DNA of 64,000 nucleotides from JAKQEM01 sp964391185 (GCA_964391185.1 CAYMIX010000002.1:1-64000); one strand, 5' to 3'. Positions 35,411 to 43,952 are shown, counted from the first letter of the stretch. The notes: generated by a model not told the origin, from the letters alone. A program made the numbers and translations.

Positions 35411-35855
35411 ATTCCCGCAAGACGACGGTTTTTGTAAGAACAGGACGGTAATCAGGTCCGGCTCGTGGCATGAATGACGCATGGTCTATTTCGGGCAATT
35501 CAAGAAAAAGAGGCACGGGGCGCAGAGCCACTTTCATCATATCTTTTTGTGCGGACTGCGTGACAACAGCAGTAGATGGCGTGTGCTCTGATAAACAGTG
35601 GCCGTCATTGCAGGGCATCCCGCCGCCCATATCAGGAACATGATGGCGCGGGCGCTCGATAGTTAAGCATCCTTCGCAGTGAAGAGGCGACATTGCGTTT
35701 GCCGGTGTCATGACCATTTCCGTTACCTGTTCCATCTCCGGCATATCATGATCCGCTGGCATCGCGTCCATTGCCGAAGCCATCGGCATGAAGCAGAAAT
35801 TGCCAAGAATAATGTTGGCAAGAATGGCCGAGGTAAGAAATCGCCTAGTAAACAT
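35409..35855 (-). CDS. secreted Met/His/Cys-rich protein, probable copper binder
   Basis: 148 residues. Signal peptide (residues 1-28, ending ASA), then an outer part with many soft-metal ligands: MPADHDMPEMEQVTEMVM, SPLHCEGC, RPRHHVPDMGGGMP and DGHCLSEH. No known domain recognised. With its position at the head of the copper island, an extracytoplasmic copper sponge or sensor is likely (inference). A TATACT -10 box (35863-35868) lies 7 nt before the start. The next plus-strand gene is a recombinase, so this marks one edge of the island. Confidence 0.7.
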   Translation of the reverse strand: MFTRRFLTSAILANIILGNFCFMPMASAMDAMPADHDMPEMEQVTEMVMTPANAMSPLHCEGCLTIERPRHHVPDMGGGMPCNDGHCLSEHTPSTAVVTQSAQKDMMKVALRPVPLFLELPEIDHASFMPRAGPDYRPVLTKTVVLRE

Positions 35856-35862
35856 CAGATGA

Positions 35863-35868
35863 AGTATA
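35863..35868 (-). promoter_or_regulatory. -10 box of the Met/His-rich gene
   Basis: TATACT on the minus strand, 7 nt from ATG 35855; TGGCTG 17 bp further upstream is only a weak -35. Predicts a leaderless transcript. Confidence 0.45.
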
Positions 35869-35936
35869 AACCATCCAGATAGCGTCAGCCATACAGCAGT
35901 TGTTTGATATACATACTATTTCTTCCCCCTCTTCCT

Positions 35937-37331
35937 ATGATGAGCCAGGCATCAGGAATACAGACGCTTTTACTTACGCCTCCGTTGGCAGCGCTGCCCA
36001 CTGACCCAAAGCATGTGCGTTACTGCCTCTACGCTCGGAAATCCTCCGAAGAGGATGAGAGACAAGCAATGTCCATCGACTCGCAGGTCAAAGAGATGTT
36101 GGAGGTCGCCAAGCGTGACGGCATGGATGTTGTTGAGATACGGCAAGAAAGCCACTCCGCGAAGAACTCAACTGGGCGGCCTGTCTTCAATCAGATCTTG
36201 CAGGACATACGACGACATCACTTCACGGGAATACTCACATGGGCAGCGGATCGTCTGAGCAGGAATGCCGGGGATCTCGGTGCCCTTGTGGATCTCATGG
36301 ACCAAGGGCATCTCCTACAGATCCAGACACACAGCCAGCGATTCACCTGCAATCCCAATGACAAGTTTCTCCTTATGATCCTCGGTTCGCAGGCGAAACT
36401 GGAGAACGATAACCGAGGTATCAATGTGAAACGCGGCCAGCGGGCGCGTGCAGGAACGGGCTATCGACCCTGTCTCACGCCGCTTGGCTACACCATCGAA
36501 CGCCGCGCTGGCGAAACCAGAAGTCGTGTGATTATCGACCCCGAACGCGCACCGATCGTGCGCCAGATTTTCCAGATGGTGGCAGAGCGGGGCATCAGCA
36601 TCCGCCAGCTGGCACTCTGGTCACGGGATGTCGTCGAATTCCGTACACGGAAAGGCAAGTTCGTCACGATGAGCATCCTCCAGCGCATGCTCCATAACGC
36701 TTTCTACACAGGCTCTTTTGAGTATCCACAGAAGAGCGGGAAATGGTTCAAAGGCGAGTACGAACCACTGATTTCACGGGAACTTTTCGACGAAGTACAG
36801 AGAATGATTCAGCTTTCCTCGCGTGGCAACGGAGGATGGGGTGTGAAAGAATTTCGCTTCGTGCGATTCATGAAGTGCGGCCTTTGCGGGTCGGGTGTCA
36901 CGCCCGTCGAAAAGAGAAAATCTCTGATCGATGGAAGCGTTGCACGCTACGTCTATTATCGCTGTAACCAGAACAAGACGCTCATCTGTAAGCAGCCCGC
37001 TATCCGAGAGGAGAGCCTCATCGACCAGCTGCTCCTACTTCTGGATCAGGTCGATCTTGATGCGATAGGACTCACGGATAAGCTCGAATCGGAAATGTCG
37101 CGGTTCGAGAAATTCGCCAAGGGCGTTCTCGGCATGCCTTTGCAGGAACGGATTTCTTTCAAGAAGGTCCAAGCCAAGCAGTTCGCTGTCTATCTCCTTA
37201 CCGAAGGCGCACCGGAAGAGAAGCGCGATCTGCTGGCATGCCTGAAGAATCGGATTCTTCTGGAAAATGGATTCATCAGATTGGTTCCTGCCGAAGACAT
37301 TCAGGCTCCGATCTCTGAAAATGTCGCATGA
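35937..37331 (+). CDS. large serine recombinase (integrase), copy 1
   Basis: 464 residues from ATG 35937. N-terminal resolvase/invertase domain with YCLYARKSSEEDERQAMSIDSQ, which contains the catalytic Ser (36 or 37) and neighbouring Arg, and LTWAADRLSRNAGDLGALVDLMD with the second conserved Arg. Then the recombinase domain (about 190-300) with the HNAFYTGSFEYP motif, then a zinc ribbon (CGLCGSGVT...YYRCNQNK...C) and a coiled-coil tail. It would cut and join attachment sites to move the element. Clearly paralogous to the recombinase at 42527. It runs opposite to the copper genes and ends 15 bp before a strong hairpin. Confidence 0.93.
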   Translation: MMSQASGIQTLLLTPPLAALPTDPKHVRYCLYARKSSEEDERQAMSIDSQVKEMLEVAKRDGMDVVEIRQESHSAKNSTGRPVFNQILQDIRRHHFTGILTWAADRLSRNAGDLGALVDLMDQGHLLQIQTHSQRFTCNPNDKFLLMILGSQAKLENDNRGINVKRGQRARAGTGYRPCLTPLGYTIERRAGETRSRVIIDPERAPIVRQIFQMVAERGISIRQLALWSRDVVEFRTRKGKFVTMSILQRMLHNAFYTGSFEYPQKSGKWFKGEYEPLISRELFDEVQRMIQLSSRGNGGWGVKEFRFVRFMKCGLCGSGVTPVEKRKSLIDGSVARYVYYRCNQNKTLICKQPAIREESLIDQLLLLLDQVDLDAIGLTDKLESEMSRFEKFAKGVLGMPLQERISFKKVQAKQFAVYLLTEGAPEEKRDLLACLKNRILLENGFIRLVPAEDIQAPISENVA

Positions 37332-37345
37332 TGAGCACTGAAAAA

Positions 37346-37379
37346 TGGCCGGAGAGAGCAGAAATTCTCTCCGGCCATC
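37346..37379. terminator. strong hairpin after recombinase 1
   Basis: ATGGCCGGAGAGA (37346-37358) and TCTCTCCGGCCAT (37367-37379) form a perfect 13 bp stem with an 8 nt loop, 14 bp after the recombinase stop. No T run follows. A second perfect dyad, CTGCTATA-agc-TATAGCAG, lies at 37393-37411 and could be a protein-binding or recombination site. Confidence 0.65.
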
Positions 37380-37435
37380 ACTCGTTATACCCTGCTATAA
37401 GCTATAGCAGATGGCTTCTGTAAGCCAAAATCTCT

Positions 37436-37504
37436 TGACCGCACTTTTCGGAAAGGCTAGAGTTTTTCCGACATCAGGGATTTATGAGGTGTCACGTACG
37501 TGAG
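37436..37504 (+). promoter_or_regulatory. promoter and palindrome upstream of the methylase-terminase operon
   Basis: TTGACC (37436-37441), 17 bp spacer, TAGAGT (37459-37464). Downstream, TCACGTACGTGA (37493-37504) is a 12 bp perfect palindrome inside the leader and a possible operator or methylation-sensitive site. The leader to ATG 37534 is about 60 nt, unlike the leaderless backbone genes. Confidence 0.7.
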
Positions 37505-37533
37505 TATTTGTTGGTTATTTTCCCCAACTTCTC

Positions 37534-38826
37534 ATGCCGCGTGCACGCTCTTCACAGTCGCAACTCAAGATCACAGACGTACCCGTCACTGATCTTCACC
37601 CCGCCTCCTACAATCCCCGTCAGTGGTCGGAGAGTGCCAAGGAAAAATTGAAAGAAAGCATCAAGAAGTTCGGTGCCATAGATCCGCTCATCGTGAACGC
37701 CGCTCCGAAGCGCTATGGCATCGTGATCGGCGGCCATTTTCGGTTGGAATGCATGAAGGAATTGGGATTTGAAACCGTACCCGTGGTCTTCGTGGATATT
37801 CCCGATATCAAGCGCGAAAAGGAACTCAACATGCGTTTGAATCGTAATCAGGGTGAATGGGATTTCGACAAACTGAAGGCGTTCGATGTCGGAATGCTGC
37901 TGGATGTCGGCTTCAATGAGAATGAGCTTTCCCATATCTGGGATGACGCACTGAGCGTCGAAGAAGATGAGTTCGATGTCGAAGAGGAACTACAAAAGAT
38001 CAAGAAACCGAAGACAAAGTTGGGTGATATCTACGAGCTTGGTTCCCATAGACTCATCTGCGGAGATGCGACCGACGTGAAAACAGTGGAGCGGCTTACA
38101 GGCAAGGCGCGAATGGACATTGTCTATATCGACACGCCTTATAACATCTCGCTCGACTACGACAAAGGCATCGGCCAAACGAAGGGTTACGGCGGGAAGA
38201 CGAATGATCGCAAGTCACCCGAGGAGTACGGAACATTCCTCCGCGCGGTGTATGCGAATGCGATAGCGGTCGGGAAGCCGGACTTGCATGTCTTTGGCTG
38301 GAACGACGAAACGAATGTAGGACTCATGCAAACGGTCTTCATGGAACTCGGACTTAAGAACCGTAGGACATGCCTCTGGATCAAGGGCGCGGCCAATGTC
38401 GTACCGGGTGTAGCGTTCGGAAAGTGCTACGAATCCTGCGTCTACGCCACGCGGGGCAGCCCGTATCTTTCCAATGCACATCAGAATCTTAGTGAAATCC
38501 TTAATCGCGAGGTCGGTGCGGGGAACCGCGCCATTGATGACATCCTCGACATCCTGAATATCTGGCTGGAGCGACGGATCCCCGGAAACGAATATGAACA
38601 TGCAACGCAGAAGCCCCTGACGCTTGCGGAAAAGCCGCTAAGGCGCTGCACGAAGGCCGGTGATCGCGTGCTCGATCTTACGGGCGGCAGTGGCTCTACC
38701 CTTATCAGCTGCGAACAGCTGAAGCGGCGCTGCTACATGGCTGAGATTGAGCCAGTCTTTTGCGATCTCATTATCCGCCGCTTTGAAGCCCTCACGGGCA
38801 CCAAGGCTTCCCTCCTCAAGCCATGA
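37534..38826 (+). CDS. ParB-domain DNA methyltransferase (N4/N6 type)
   Basis: 430 residues. Residues 10-110: ParB/Srx-like domain (LHPASYNPRQWSESAKEKLKESI...GHFRLECMKELG). Residues ~170-430: beta-class amino-methyltransferase with motif IV VYIDTPYN, which departs from the usual DPPY, ATQKPLTLAEKPL, and motif I LDLTGGSGSTLISCEQLKR. Such ParB-methylase fusions are common in phages next to terminase genes, as here. It overlaps the next methylase gene by 4 bp (ATGA), so translation is coupled. The Pro-to-Thr change in motif IV may affect activity. Confidence 0.88.
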   Translation: MPRARSSQSQLKITDVPVTDLHPASYNPRQWSESAKEKLKESIKKFGAIDPLIVNAAPKRYGIVIGGHFRLECMKELGFETVPVVFVDIPDIKREKELNMRLNRNQGEWDFDKLKAFDVGMLLDVGFNENELSHIWDDALSVEEDEFDVEEELQKIKKPKTKLGDIYELGSHRLICGDATDVKTVERLTGKARMDIVYIDTPYNISLDYDKGIGQTKGYGGKTNDRKSPEEYGTFLRAVYANAIAVGKPDLHVFGWNDETNVGLMQTVFMELGLKNRRTCLWIKGAANVVPGVAFGKCYESCVYATRGSPYLSNAHQNLSEILNREVGAGNRAIDDILDILNIWLERRIPGNEYEHATQKPLTLAEKPLRRCTKAGDRVLDLTGGSGSTLISCEQLKRRCYMAEIEPVFCDLIIRRFEALTGTKASLLKP

Positions 38827-39596
38827 AAAAACTTGAAATCCACCCCGGTGACATTTTCCAGCTCGGCAGGCACCGTCTTGCGTGCGGGGACTGCCGTGAC
38901 GCTGCACTCATGAGCCGCCTTATCGGAAAGGATCATGTCGCTCTCTTGCTCACAGACCCGCCATATGGAGTTTGTTACGTTGAAGGAAAGGAGGAATTCA
39001 CGAAGACAAAACGTGTGCATGCCTCCATCCAAAATGACCATTACCAGACTGATGACGAGTTCCGTTCCTTCACTCGCGCATGGCTGGAGGCAATACGCCC
39101 GCACCTTACGCCGAAGAATGCCGCTTACATTTTCATTAGCGACAAGATGCTCTTCGCTCTTCGGGATGGGATGCTCGACGCAGGGTGGAGGTACGGGCAA
39201 CTGCTCCTCTGGGTAAAGAATCAGGCCGTCATCGGAAGACTCGACTACGCCATACAGCACGAGTGCATGGTGTATGGCTGGCACGGCACCCATGAGTTCT
39301 ACAAGTCGCCGGACAAAAGCGTGATCATCTATCCCAAGCCCAAGAGAAGCCAATTCCACCCAACGACAAAACCCATCCCCATCCTGCGGCGGCTGATTCT
39401 TAACAGTTCGCGGATGAATGAGTTCGTCTGCGATCCCTTCCTCGGCTCTGGCTCCACCCTGCTTGCTGCCGAGCAGACACGGCGACGGTGCATCGGCACG
39501 GAGATTTCACCGGAATACTGCCGCGTGATCATGGAACGATTCGAGAAACTGACGGGCATCGCTCCTGAAAAACTTCCCACACCCCGCCATGACTGA
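38823..39596 (+). CDS. DNA methyltransferase (N4/N6 type)
   Basis: 257 residues. Beta-class order: motif IV LLTDPPYGVCY near residue 43, target-recognition region in the middle, FHPTTKPIPILRRLI, then motif I CDPFLGSGSTLLAAEQTRR and EISPEYCRVIMERFEKLTG. All expected catalytic residues are present, so this is probably the active partner next to the ParB fusion. Opening IHPGDIFQLGRHRLACGDCRD matches the second half of the neighbouring fusion, pointing to duplication. Starts in a 4 bp overlap and ends 8 bp inside the next gene. Confidence 0.9.
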   Translation: MKKLEIHPGDIFQLGRHRLACGDCRDAALMSRLIGKDHVALLLTDPPYGVCYVEGKEEFTKTKRVHASIQNDHYQTDDEFRSFTRAWLEAIRPHLTPKNAAYIFISDKMLFALRDGMLDAGWRYGQLLLWVKNQAVIGRLDYAIQHECMVYGWHGTHEFYKSPDKSVIIYPKPKRSQFHPTTKPIPILRRLILNSSRMNEFVCDPFLGSGSTLLAAEQTRRRCIGTEISPEYCRVIMERFEKLTGIAPEKLPTPRHD

Positions 39597-40032
39597 CACA
39601 TCGTCCTCGACCAAACGACGGCAGACTGTCGCCGCCCGCCAGACGCGTGAGAAGACACTGATGGTTGAGCAGCTTCGCAAGACCCCAATCGTGCAAGTCT
39701 GCTGCGAGAAACTGGGCATCGCACGGACGACCTTCTACGACTGGTGCAAAAAGGATCAGGAATTCGCCAAGGCCGTCGATGCCGCGCTGTCTGATGGCAC
39801 GGGTTTGATGAACGACCTTGCGGAATCGCAGCTCCTAAGCGCGGTGCGTGACGGCAACCTTGGTGCCATTACCTATTGGCTCAAGCACCGTCACCCCGCC
39901 TATGCGACGAAGATGGAAGTGAAAGCCGAACTGCGGCGAATGGATGATTCGCTCACTCCCGAGCAGCAGGCTCTGGTTGAGCGTGCCCTGCAACTTACGG
40001 GCATTACAGACCCTTCCCCGAATGGAGAATGA
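39589..40032 (+). CDS. terminase small subunit-like DNA-binding protein
   Basis: 147 residues. Helix-turn-helix at about 28-60 (LRKTPIVQVCCEKLGIARTTFYDWCKKDQEFAKAV), followed by a helical oligomerisation-like region (MNDLAESQLLSAVRDGNLGAITYWLKHRHPAY) of the phage terminase small-subunit type. It recognises packaging sites on phage DNA. It sits immediately upstream of the large subunit, with an 11 bp overlap, and downstream of the methylases, the usual phage order. Confidence 0.82.
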   Translation: MTDTSSSTKRRQTVAARQTREKTLMVEQLRKTPIVQVCCEKLGIARTTFYDWCKKDQEFAKAVDAALSDGTGLMNDLAESQLLSAVRDGNLGAITYWLKHRHPAYATKMEVKAELRRMDDSLTPEQQALVERALQLTGITDPSPNGE

Positions 40033-41476
40033 CAAAGACATCATCCGGCAGCTTTTGCAGGACAAGGCAGCCCGCGTCCGCGCCGTCCGCATGTCGCACG
40101 CGCTCTTCTGCGCGGTCTATCTTAACCACTACATCACGGTGGAATCGCCGCCATTCCATAAGGAGATCTACCGGATTACGCAGGACTCATCGATTCCAAT
40201 TGCCGTCGTTCTTGCGTTCCGTGGCTCCGGAAAATCGACGCTCATCAGCCTCGCGCACGTCTTGTGGGCGATTATGGGAGTTCAACAGGTGAAGTTTGTG
40301 TTGCTGGTCGGTCTCACGCAGGAGCAATCACGTCAGATGCTCCGCAACATTCGCAGCGAGATCGAATCCAATCCCGTGCTGGCAGCCGATCTTGGACCGT
40401 TCCGAGATGAAGAGGATGAATTGCGTAACAGTTCCATCGTGCTTTCCAATTTCGGAGCAAAGATCATGGCGGTATCTGTTGGACAGAGCGTGCGTGGTCT
40501 TCGCCATGGCCCCTACCGACCGCAGCTCATCATCTGCGACGATATTGAGGATCTGGAATCAACCCGCACGCGGGAGGCAAGGGAGAAGACACGAAAATGG
40601 GTCACGGGTGAGCTGCTGCCATCCGGTACGACGACCACCCGAACCATTGTCGTCGGTAACCTGCTGCATCGGGATGCGCTCATCCCACGGCTCAAGGCCG
40701 ATATTGAAAGCGGTTCCATCAAGGGTGTCTACCGTGAATTTCCTTTGGTCGATGCAAGTAGCCAACACCTATGGCCAGCGATGTACCCGACAAGCGAGTC
40801 CATCGACGCGCTCCTTCAGCGAATTGGGGGAGACAGAATTGCGTTCAGCCGCGAATACCTGCTGCGATTCATCGATGACAGCGAGCGTATCGTGCAACTG
40901 GGGTGGATCAGGTACTGGGAACAGCAACCTTCTGACGAAACATTGTCGGAGGTTGTGATCGGCATAGACTTGGCGATCTCCAAAAACGAGAACGCATGTA
41001 AAACAGCGATGATCGTTGCCAAAGTTCACACGGAAAACAGCAAGAAACTGATTTACATCCAACCGCATCCGGTCAATGACCGTCTGAGCCACTTGGAAAC
41101 ACTGGAAACCGCCAAGCACCTTGCAGATATTTACGGTGTGCATCGGGAAGCACGGCTTGTCGTGGAGGATGTCGGGTACCAGAGAGCGGTTGTGGAATCC
41201 CTCGAAGCTGATGGGTATTGGGCAGTAGGATTTCCGGTCAGAAACCAAGATAAGGCGGCGCGGCTGAGGCTCGTTACTCATCTCATCGAAAGCGGCAGGG
41301 TGCTCTTTCCGAAGCAGGGCTGTGAAGATCTGATTCGGCAGCTGGTTGATTTCGGCATCGATGCCGACAAGGACTTAGCGGATGCGTTTTCAATTCTGCT
41401 TCTCGCCATCAGCGAGCGCACTTTTGGCGGTTTCTTTGGTGCGATTGTCGACGGATCCGATGACAATGATGATTGA
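40022..41476 (+). CDS. terminase large subunit
   Basis: 484 residues from ATG 40022. ATPase domain with Walker A AFRGSGKST (Lys71) and Walker B LIICDDIEDLES, and a motif III-like SGTTTTRTIVVGN. The C-terminal nuclease domain (about 320-484) has GIDLAISKNENACKTA, VVEDVGYQ and DKDLADAFS, giving the acidic residues of the RNase H-like nuclease. It packages DNA into a procapsid, but no portal, protease or capsid gene follows. Its 3' end overlaps the antisense EEP nuclease gene by 87 bp. Starting further upstream at 39944 would cover the small subunit gene. Confidence 0.9.
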   Translation: MENDKDIIRQLLQDKAARVRAVRMSHALFCAVYLNHYITVESPPFHKEIYRITQDSSIPIAVVLAFRGSGKSTLISLAHVLWAIMGVQQVKFVLLVGLTQEQSRQMLRNIRSEIESNPVLAADLGPFRDEEDELRNSSIVLSNFGAKIMAVSVGQSVRGLRHGPYRPQLIICDDIEDLESTRTREAREKTRKWVTGELLPSGTTTTRTIVVGNLLHRDALIPRLKADIESGSIKGVYREFPLVDASSQHLWPAMYPTSESIDALLQRIGGDRIAFSREYLLRFIDDSERIVQLGWIRYWEQQPSDETLSEVVIGIDLAISKNENACKTAMIVAKVHTENSKKLIYIQPHPVNDRLSHLETLETAKHLADIYGVHREARLVVEDVGYQRAVVESLEADGYWAVGFPVRNQDKAARLRLVTHLIESGRVLFPKQGCEDLIRQLVDFGIDADKDLADAFSILLLAISERTFGGFFGAIVDGSDDNDD

Positions 41477-42190
41477 GGAATGATCGGAATATTTTTCGAG
41501 TCTTTCCCTGTGTGAATGGCGGGCAGCCGAGAGCTGCAAAGTAAGCGTCGGCGACAAGTAGGCATAGTCCAGCCGGAAGCCATTCCCCGCCGTGCTCCAC
41601 CACGTATATCCGCGCTCCAGTCGATGCAGGGATCGCCACGCATCGGTGTAACCAATGGAGCGCAGCTCCTCCATTTTCTCCGGCAGCGCGAAGGGTGCCC
41701 CCTCTGCATCTTCGGGCAGTCCCGTATTAAAGTCCCCAATGATCATTGTTCGATTGTCTTCATGGCGCTTGGCGTAGTCGAGCACCCGATCCCAACATTC
41801 CCGCTTGTCCCATTTATCTCCACTACCGGGGATATGAGCGCCGAGCAGGTGAAGATCGATTGAGGGAAAATAGATCGGGAGGAGTCTATGCATGGTGATG
41901 GGATCTGCCTCCTGCTGCATATCAATTTTCGATGCCACGAAGATGCCGTTCGTTTTCTCCGGCACGTCGGAGACGATTTGAAATCCATATCCCGCGTCCG
42001 AAAGCGCCGCTCGTAAGATCAGCTCACACGTATTTCTCCGGAACTCCGTGAGAACAAGAATATCGGGATTATGATCGCGGATTGTTTTGATAATGCTCGG
42101 AAGTCTCCCCGTCGATCCACCGTGCCGAATGTTCCACTCCATGATGGTAATTTTTCGGTTTTGCCTGTTTTGAGAAGAGATCTCACCCAT
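41390..42190 (-). CDS. endonuclease/exonuclease/phosphatase (EEP) family protein
   Basis: 266 residues. EEP fold markers in order: MEWNIRHGG (metal-site Asn), LVLTEFRR (Glu), HIPGSGDKWDKR (His), IGDFNTGLP (Asp/Asn), RLDYAY and KYSDHSSI (final Asp-His). These are DNase I/exonuclease III-like phosphoesterases; here it could act on DNA, RNA or lipid phosphates. It is the only minus-strand gene in this mobile segment and overlaps the terminase 3' end by 87 bp. The start may also be ATG 42142 (MEWNIRHGG). Confidence 0.88.
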   Translation of the reverse strand: MGEISSQNRQNRKITIMEWNIRHGGSTGRLPSIIKTIRDHNPDILVLTEFRRNTCELILRAALSDAGYGFQIVSDVPEKTNGIFVASKIDMQQEADPITMHRLLPIYFPSIDLHLLGAHIPGSGDKWDKRECWDRVLDYAKRHEDNRTMIIGDFNTGLPEDAEGAPFALPEKMEELRSIGYTDAWRSLHRLERGYTWWSTAGNGFRLDYAYLSPTLTLQLSAARHSHRERLEKYSDHSSIIIVIGSVDNRTKETAKSALADGEKQN

Positions 42191-42526
42191 ATGCCTGAGG
42201 CGGGTGAAGATCCCACAAAGGGACGTTCACCTGCGGGCCAGGCATCGGTGTTCAGGTTGCCCATCGACCAACGCTTCCGAGGCAAACGCCCCTTTCTACG
42301 TTGGAGATGGGTCGGGTCATGAAAGACCCTAAATGACGAACAATGATGCCTGGCAACCAAAGAATAGCAGAAAAGAGCGCTTCTGGAAGCTTTAACACTG
42401 GATACAGGGAGCTTTCGGCTTGTTGTGACTCTCGTCCTCCTTTCCTTTGTAGTGGGGAGGAAAATTGCTCTGGATACGCAACGGAGTCAGCGTCATTGAT
42501 TGGGATGCCAACGCTTCCGGGGCAAT
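42191..42526. repeat. gap between EEP gene and recombinase 2, with an 18 nt direct repeat
   Basis: No gene is supported in these 336 bp. CCAACGCTTCCGAGGCAA at 42269-42286 recurs at 42508-42525 with one change (17 of 18 identical), the second copy ending two bases before the likely start of recombinase 2. Serine recombinase attachment cores are often beside the recombinase gene, so this is a candidate att-related repeat, or simply a duplicated stretch. Confidence 0.5.
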
Positions 42527-43903
42527 ATGACCACTTCCACTCTTATAGCACCGGCGAAAAAGCGGCGGGGAGCCAGCCAGGCGGTTCCCCCCGCGATGGC
42601 ACATCTCATCCTTTCGGGGGTGCAACCAGATCGGTACTGCTTGTACGCGCGCAAGTCATCAGAAGATGATGAACGCCAAGCCCTCAGTATCGATTCGCAG
42701 ATCAAAGCGATGCAGGAGGTTGCGAAGCGCGAGGGATTGAATGTGACCGAGATCAGACGCGAGAGTCATTCAGCTAAAGCGTCCGGAGCGAGGCCAGTGT
42801 ATGCACAACTACTGGAAGATGTCCGACTCGGTAACTTCAACGCCATCCTTACATGGGCACCGGATCGCCTGAGTCGTAACGCGGGTGACCTCGGTACGCT
42901 CGTTGATCTTATGGATCAGGGTCTTTTGAAGGAGATCCGAACGCACGGACAACGGTTCAGCAATAACCCGAACGAAAAATTCTTGCTCATGATCCTGTGT
43001 AGCCAAGCGAAGTTAGAGAATGACAATCGTGGGATAAATACCAAGCGGGGTATGAAATCAAGAGCGGAGCTGGGATACCGCCCATGTAAACCTCCTCTCG
43101 GCTATCTCACGATGCGGGCACCGGGCGCATCGAAGAGTCACCTCATCATCGACCCTGTGCGGGCGACGTTCGTCCGACAGATGTTCGAGAAGGTCGTGGA
43201 GGATGGCGCAAGTGGACGGGTGCTCCATCGCTGGATGCAGGAGGTGGGATTCGTCACGCGGCTTAATAAGACCATACCGCTCTGCATGGTCTACAAGATC
43301 CTCCATAACGAGTTTTATACGGGCAGGTTCGAGTACCCCGTCGGAGGAGGCCAGTGGTTCAAGGGCGATTATGAGCCGCTGGTGAGCAAGAAACTCTATG
43401 ATGACGTTCAGAAAATTCTTGCAGAAGCTCCAAAGAAGCCGTGGGGCGTGAAGGACTTCGCTTTCGTGAAGCTGATGACCTGCGGAAACTGTGGTTCAGG
43501 CGTGACCGCCGAAGAAAAACACAAGCACCTGAAGGACGGAAGCATAAAACGGTACGTCTACTACCGATGCACCCACGCGAGGAATCGGGAGTGCAAGGAT
43601 GGTTCGATTCGGGAGGATCATCTTATTGAGCAACTGGCAGAGATGATCGACGACGTGACGCTGGATGCATCAAGCGTCAAAAAGCGGATACAGGCCGAGT
43701 ATGACCACCTCCAGAGGTTTTCGACGGGGGTATTCGGCATGACGGAAGAGAAGGCGATGCCGAAGGTGGATATGAAAAAGTACGCCCTGTTCGTACTGCG
43801 GAATGGAAGAAATGAAGAAAAAAGAGAATTACTGGAATGCTTTACGAACAAGTTAATACTGAGAGATGGTTCTATTGGTAGCCCAGAAACTGGATCGATA
43901 TAA
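42527..43903 (+). CDS. large serine recombinase (integrase), copy 2
   Basis: 458 residues from ATG 42527 (MTTSTLIAPAKKRRG). Same architecture as the copy at 35937: catalytic ARKSSEDDERQALSIDSQ (Ser44/45), LTWAPDRLSRNAGDLGTLVDLMD, HNEFYTGRFEYP, a zinc ribbon (CGNCGSGVT...YYRCTHARNREC) and a helical tail. Much of the catalytic domain is identical between the two copies, so they are close paralogues. An upstream in-frame ATG at 42500 is possible. It ends 49 bp before the start of the next, unknown gene. Likely the mover of the restriction-modification segment. Confidence 0.93.
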   Translation: MTTSTLIAPAKKRRGASQAVPPAMAHLILSGVQPDRYCLYARKSSEDDERQALSIDSQIKAMQEVAKREGLNVTEIRRESHSAKASGARPVYAQLLEDVRLGNFNAILTWAPDRLSRNAGDLGTLVDLMDQGLLKEIRTHGQRFSNNPNEKFLLMILCSQAKLENDNRGINTKRGMKSRAELGYRPCKPPLGYLTMRAPGASKSHLIIDPVRATFVRQMFEKVVEDGASGRVLHRWMQEVGFVTRLNKTIPLCMVYKILHNEFYTGRFEYPVGGGQWFKGDYEPLVSKKLYDDVQKILAEAPKKPWGVKDFAFVKLMTCGNCGSGVTAEEKHKHLKDGSIKRYVYYRCTHARNRECKDGSIREDHLIEQLAEMIDDVTLDASSVKKRIQAEYDHLQRFSTGVFGMTEEKAMPKVDMKKYALFVLRNGRNEEKRELLECFTNKLILRDGSIGSPETGSI

Positions 43904-43952
43904 ACATCGTGCCAAGGTGACTAAATGCGATATTTGGCATATTTTAACAATA

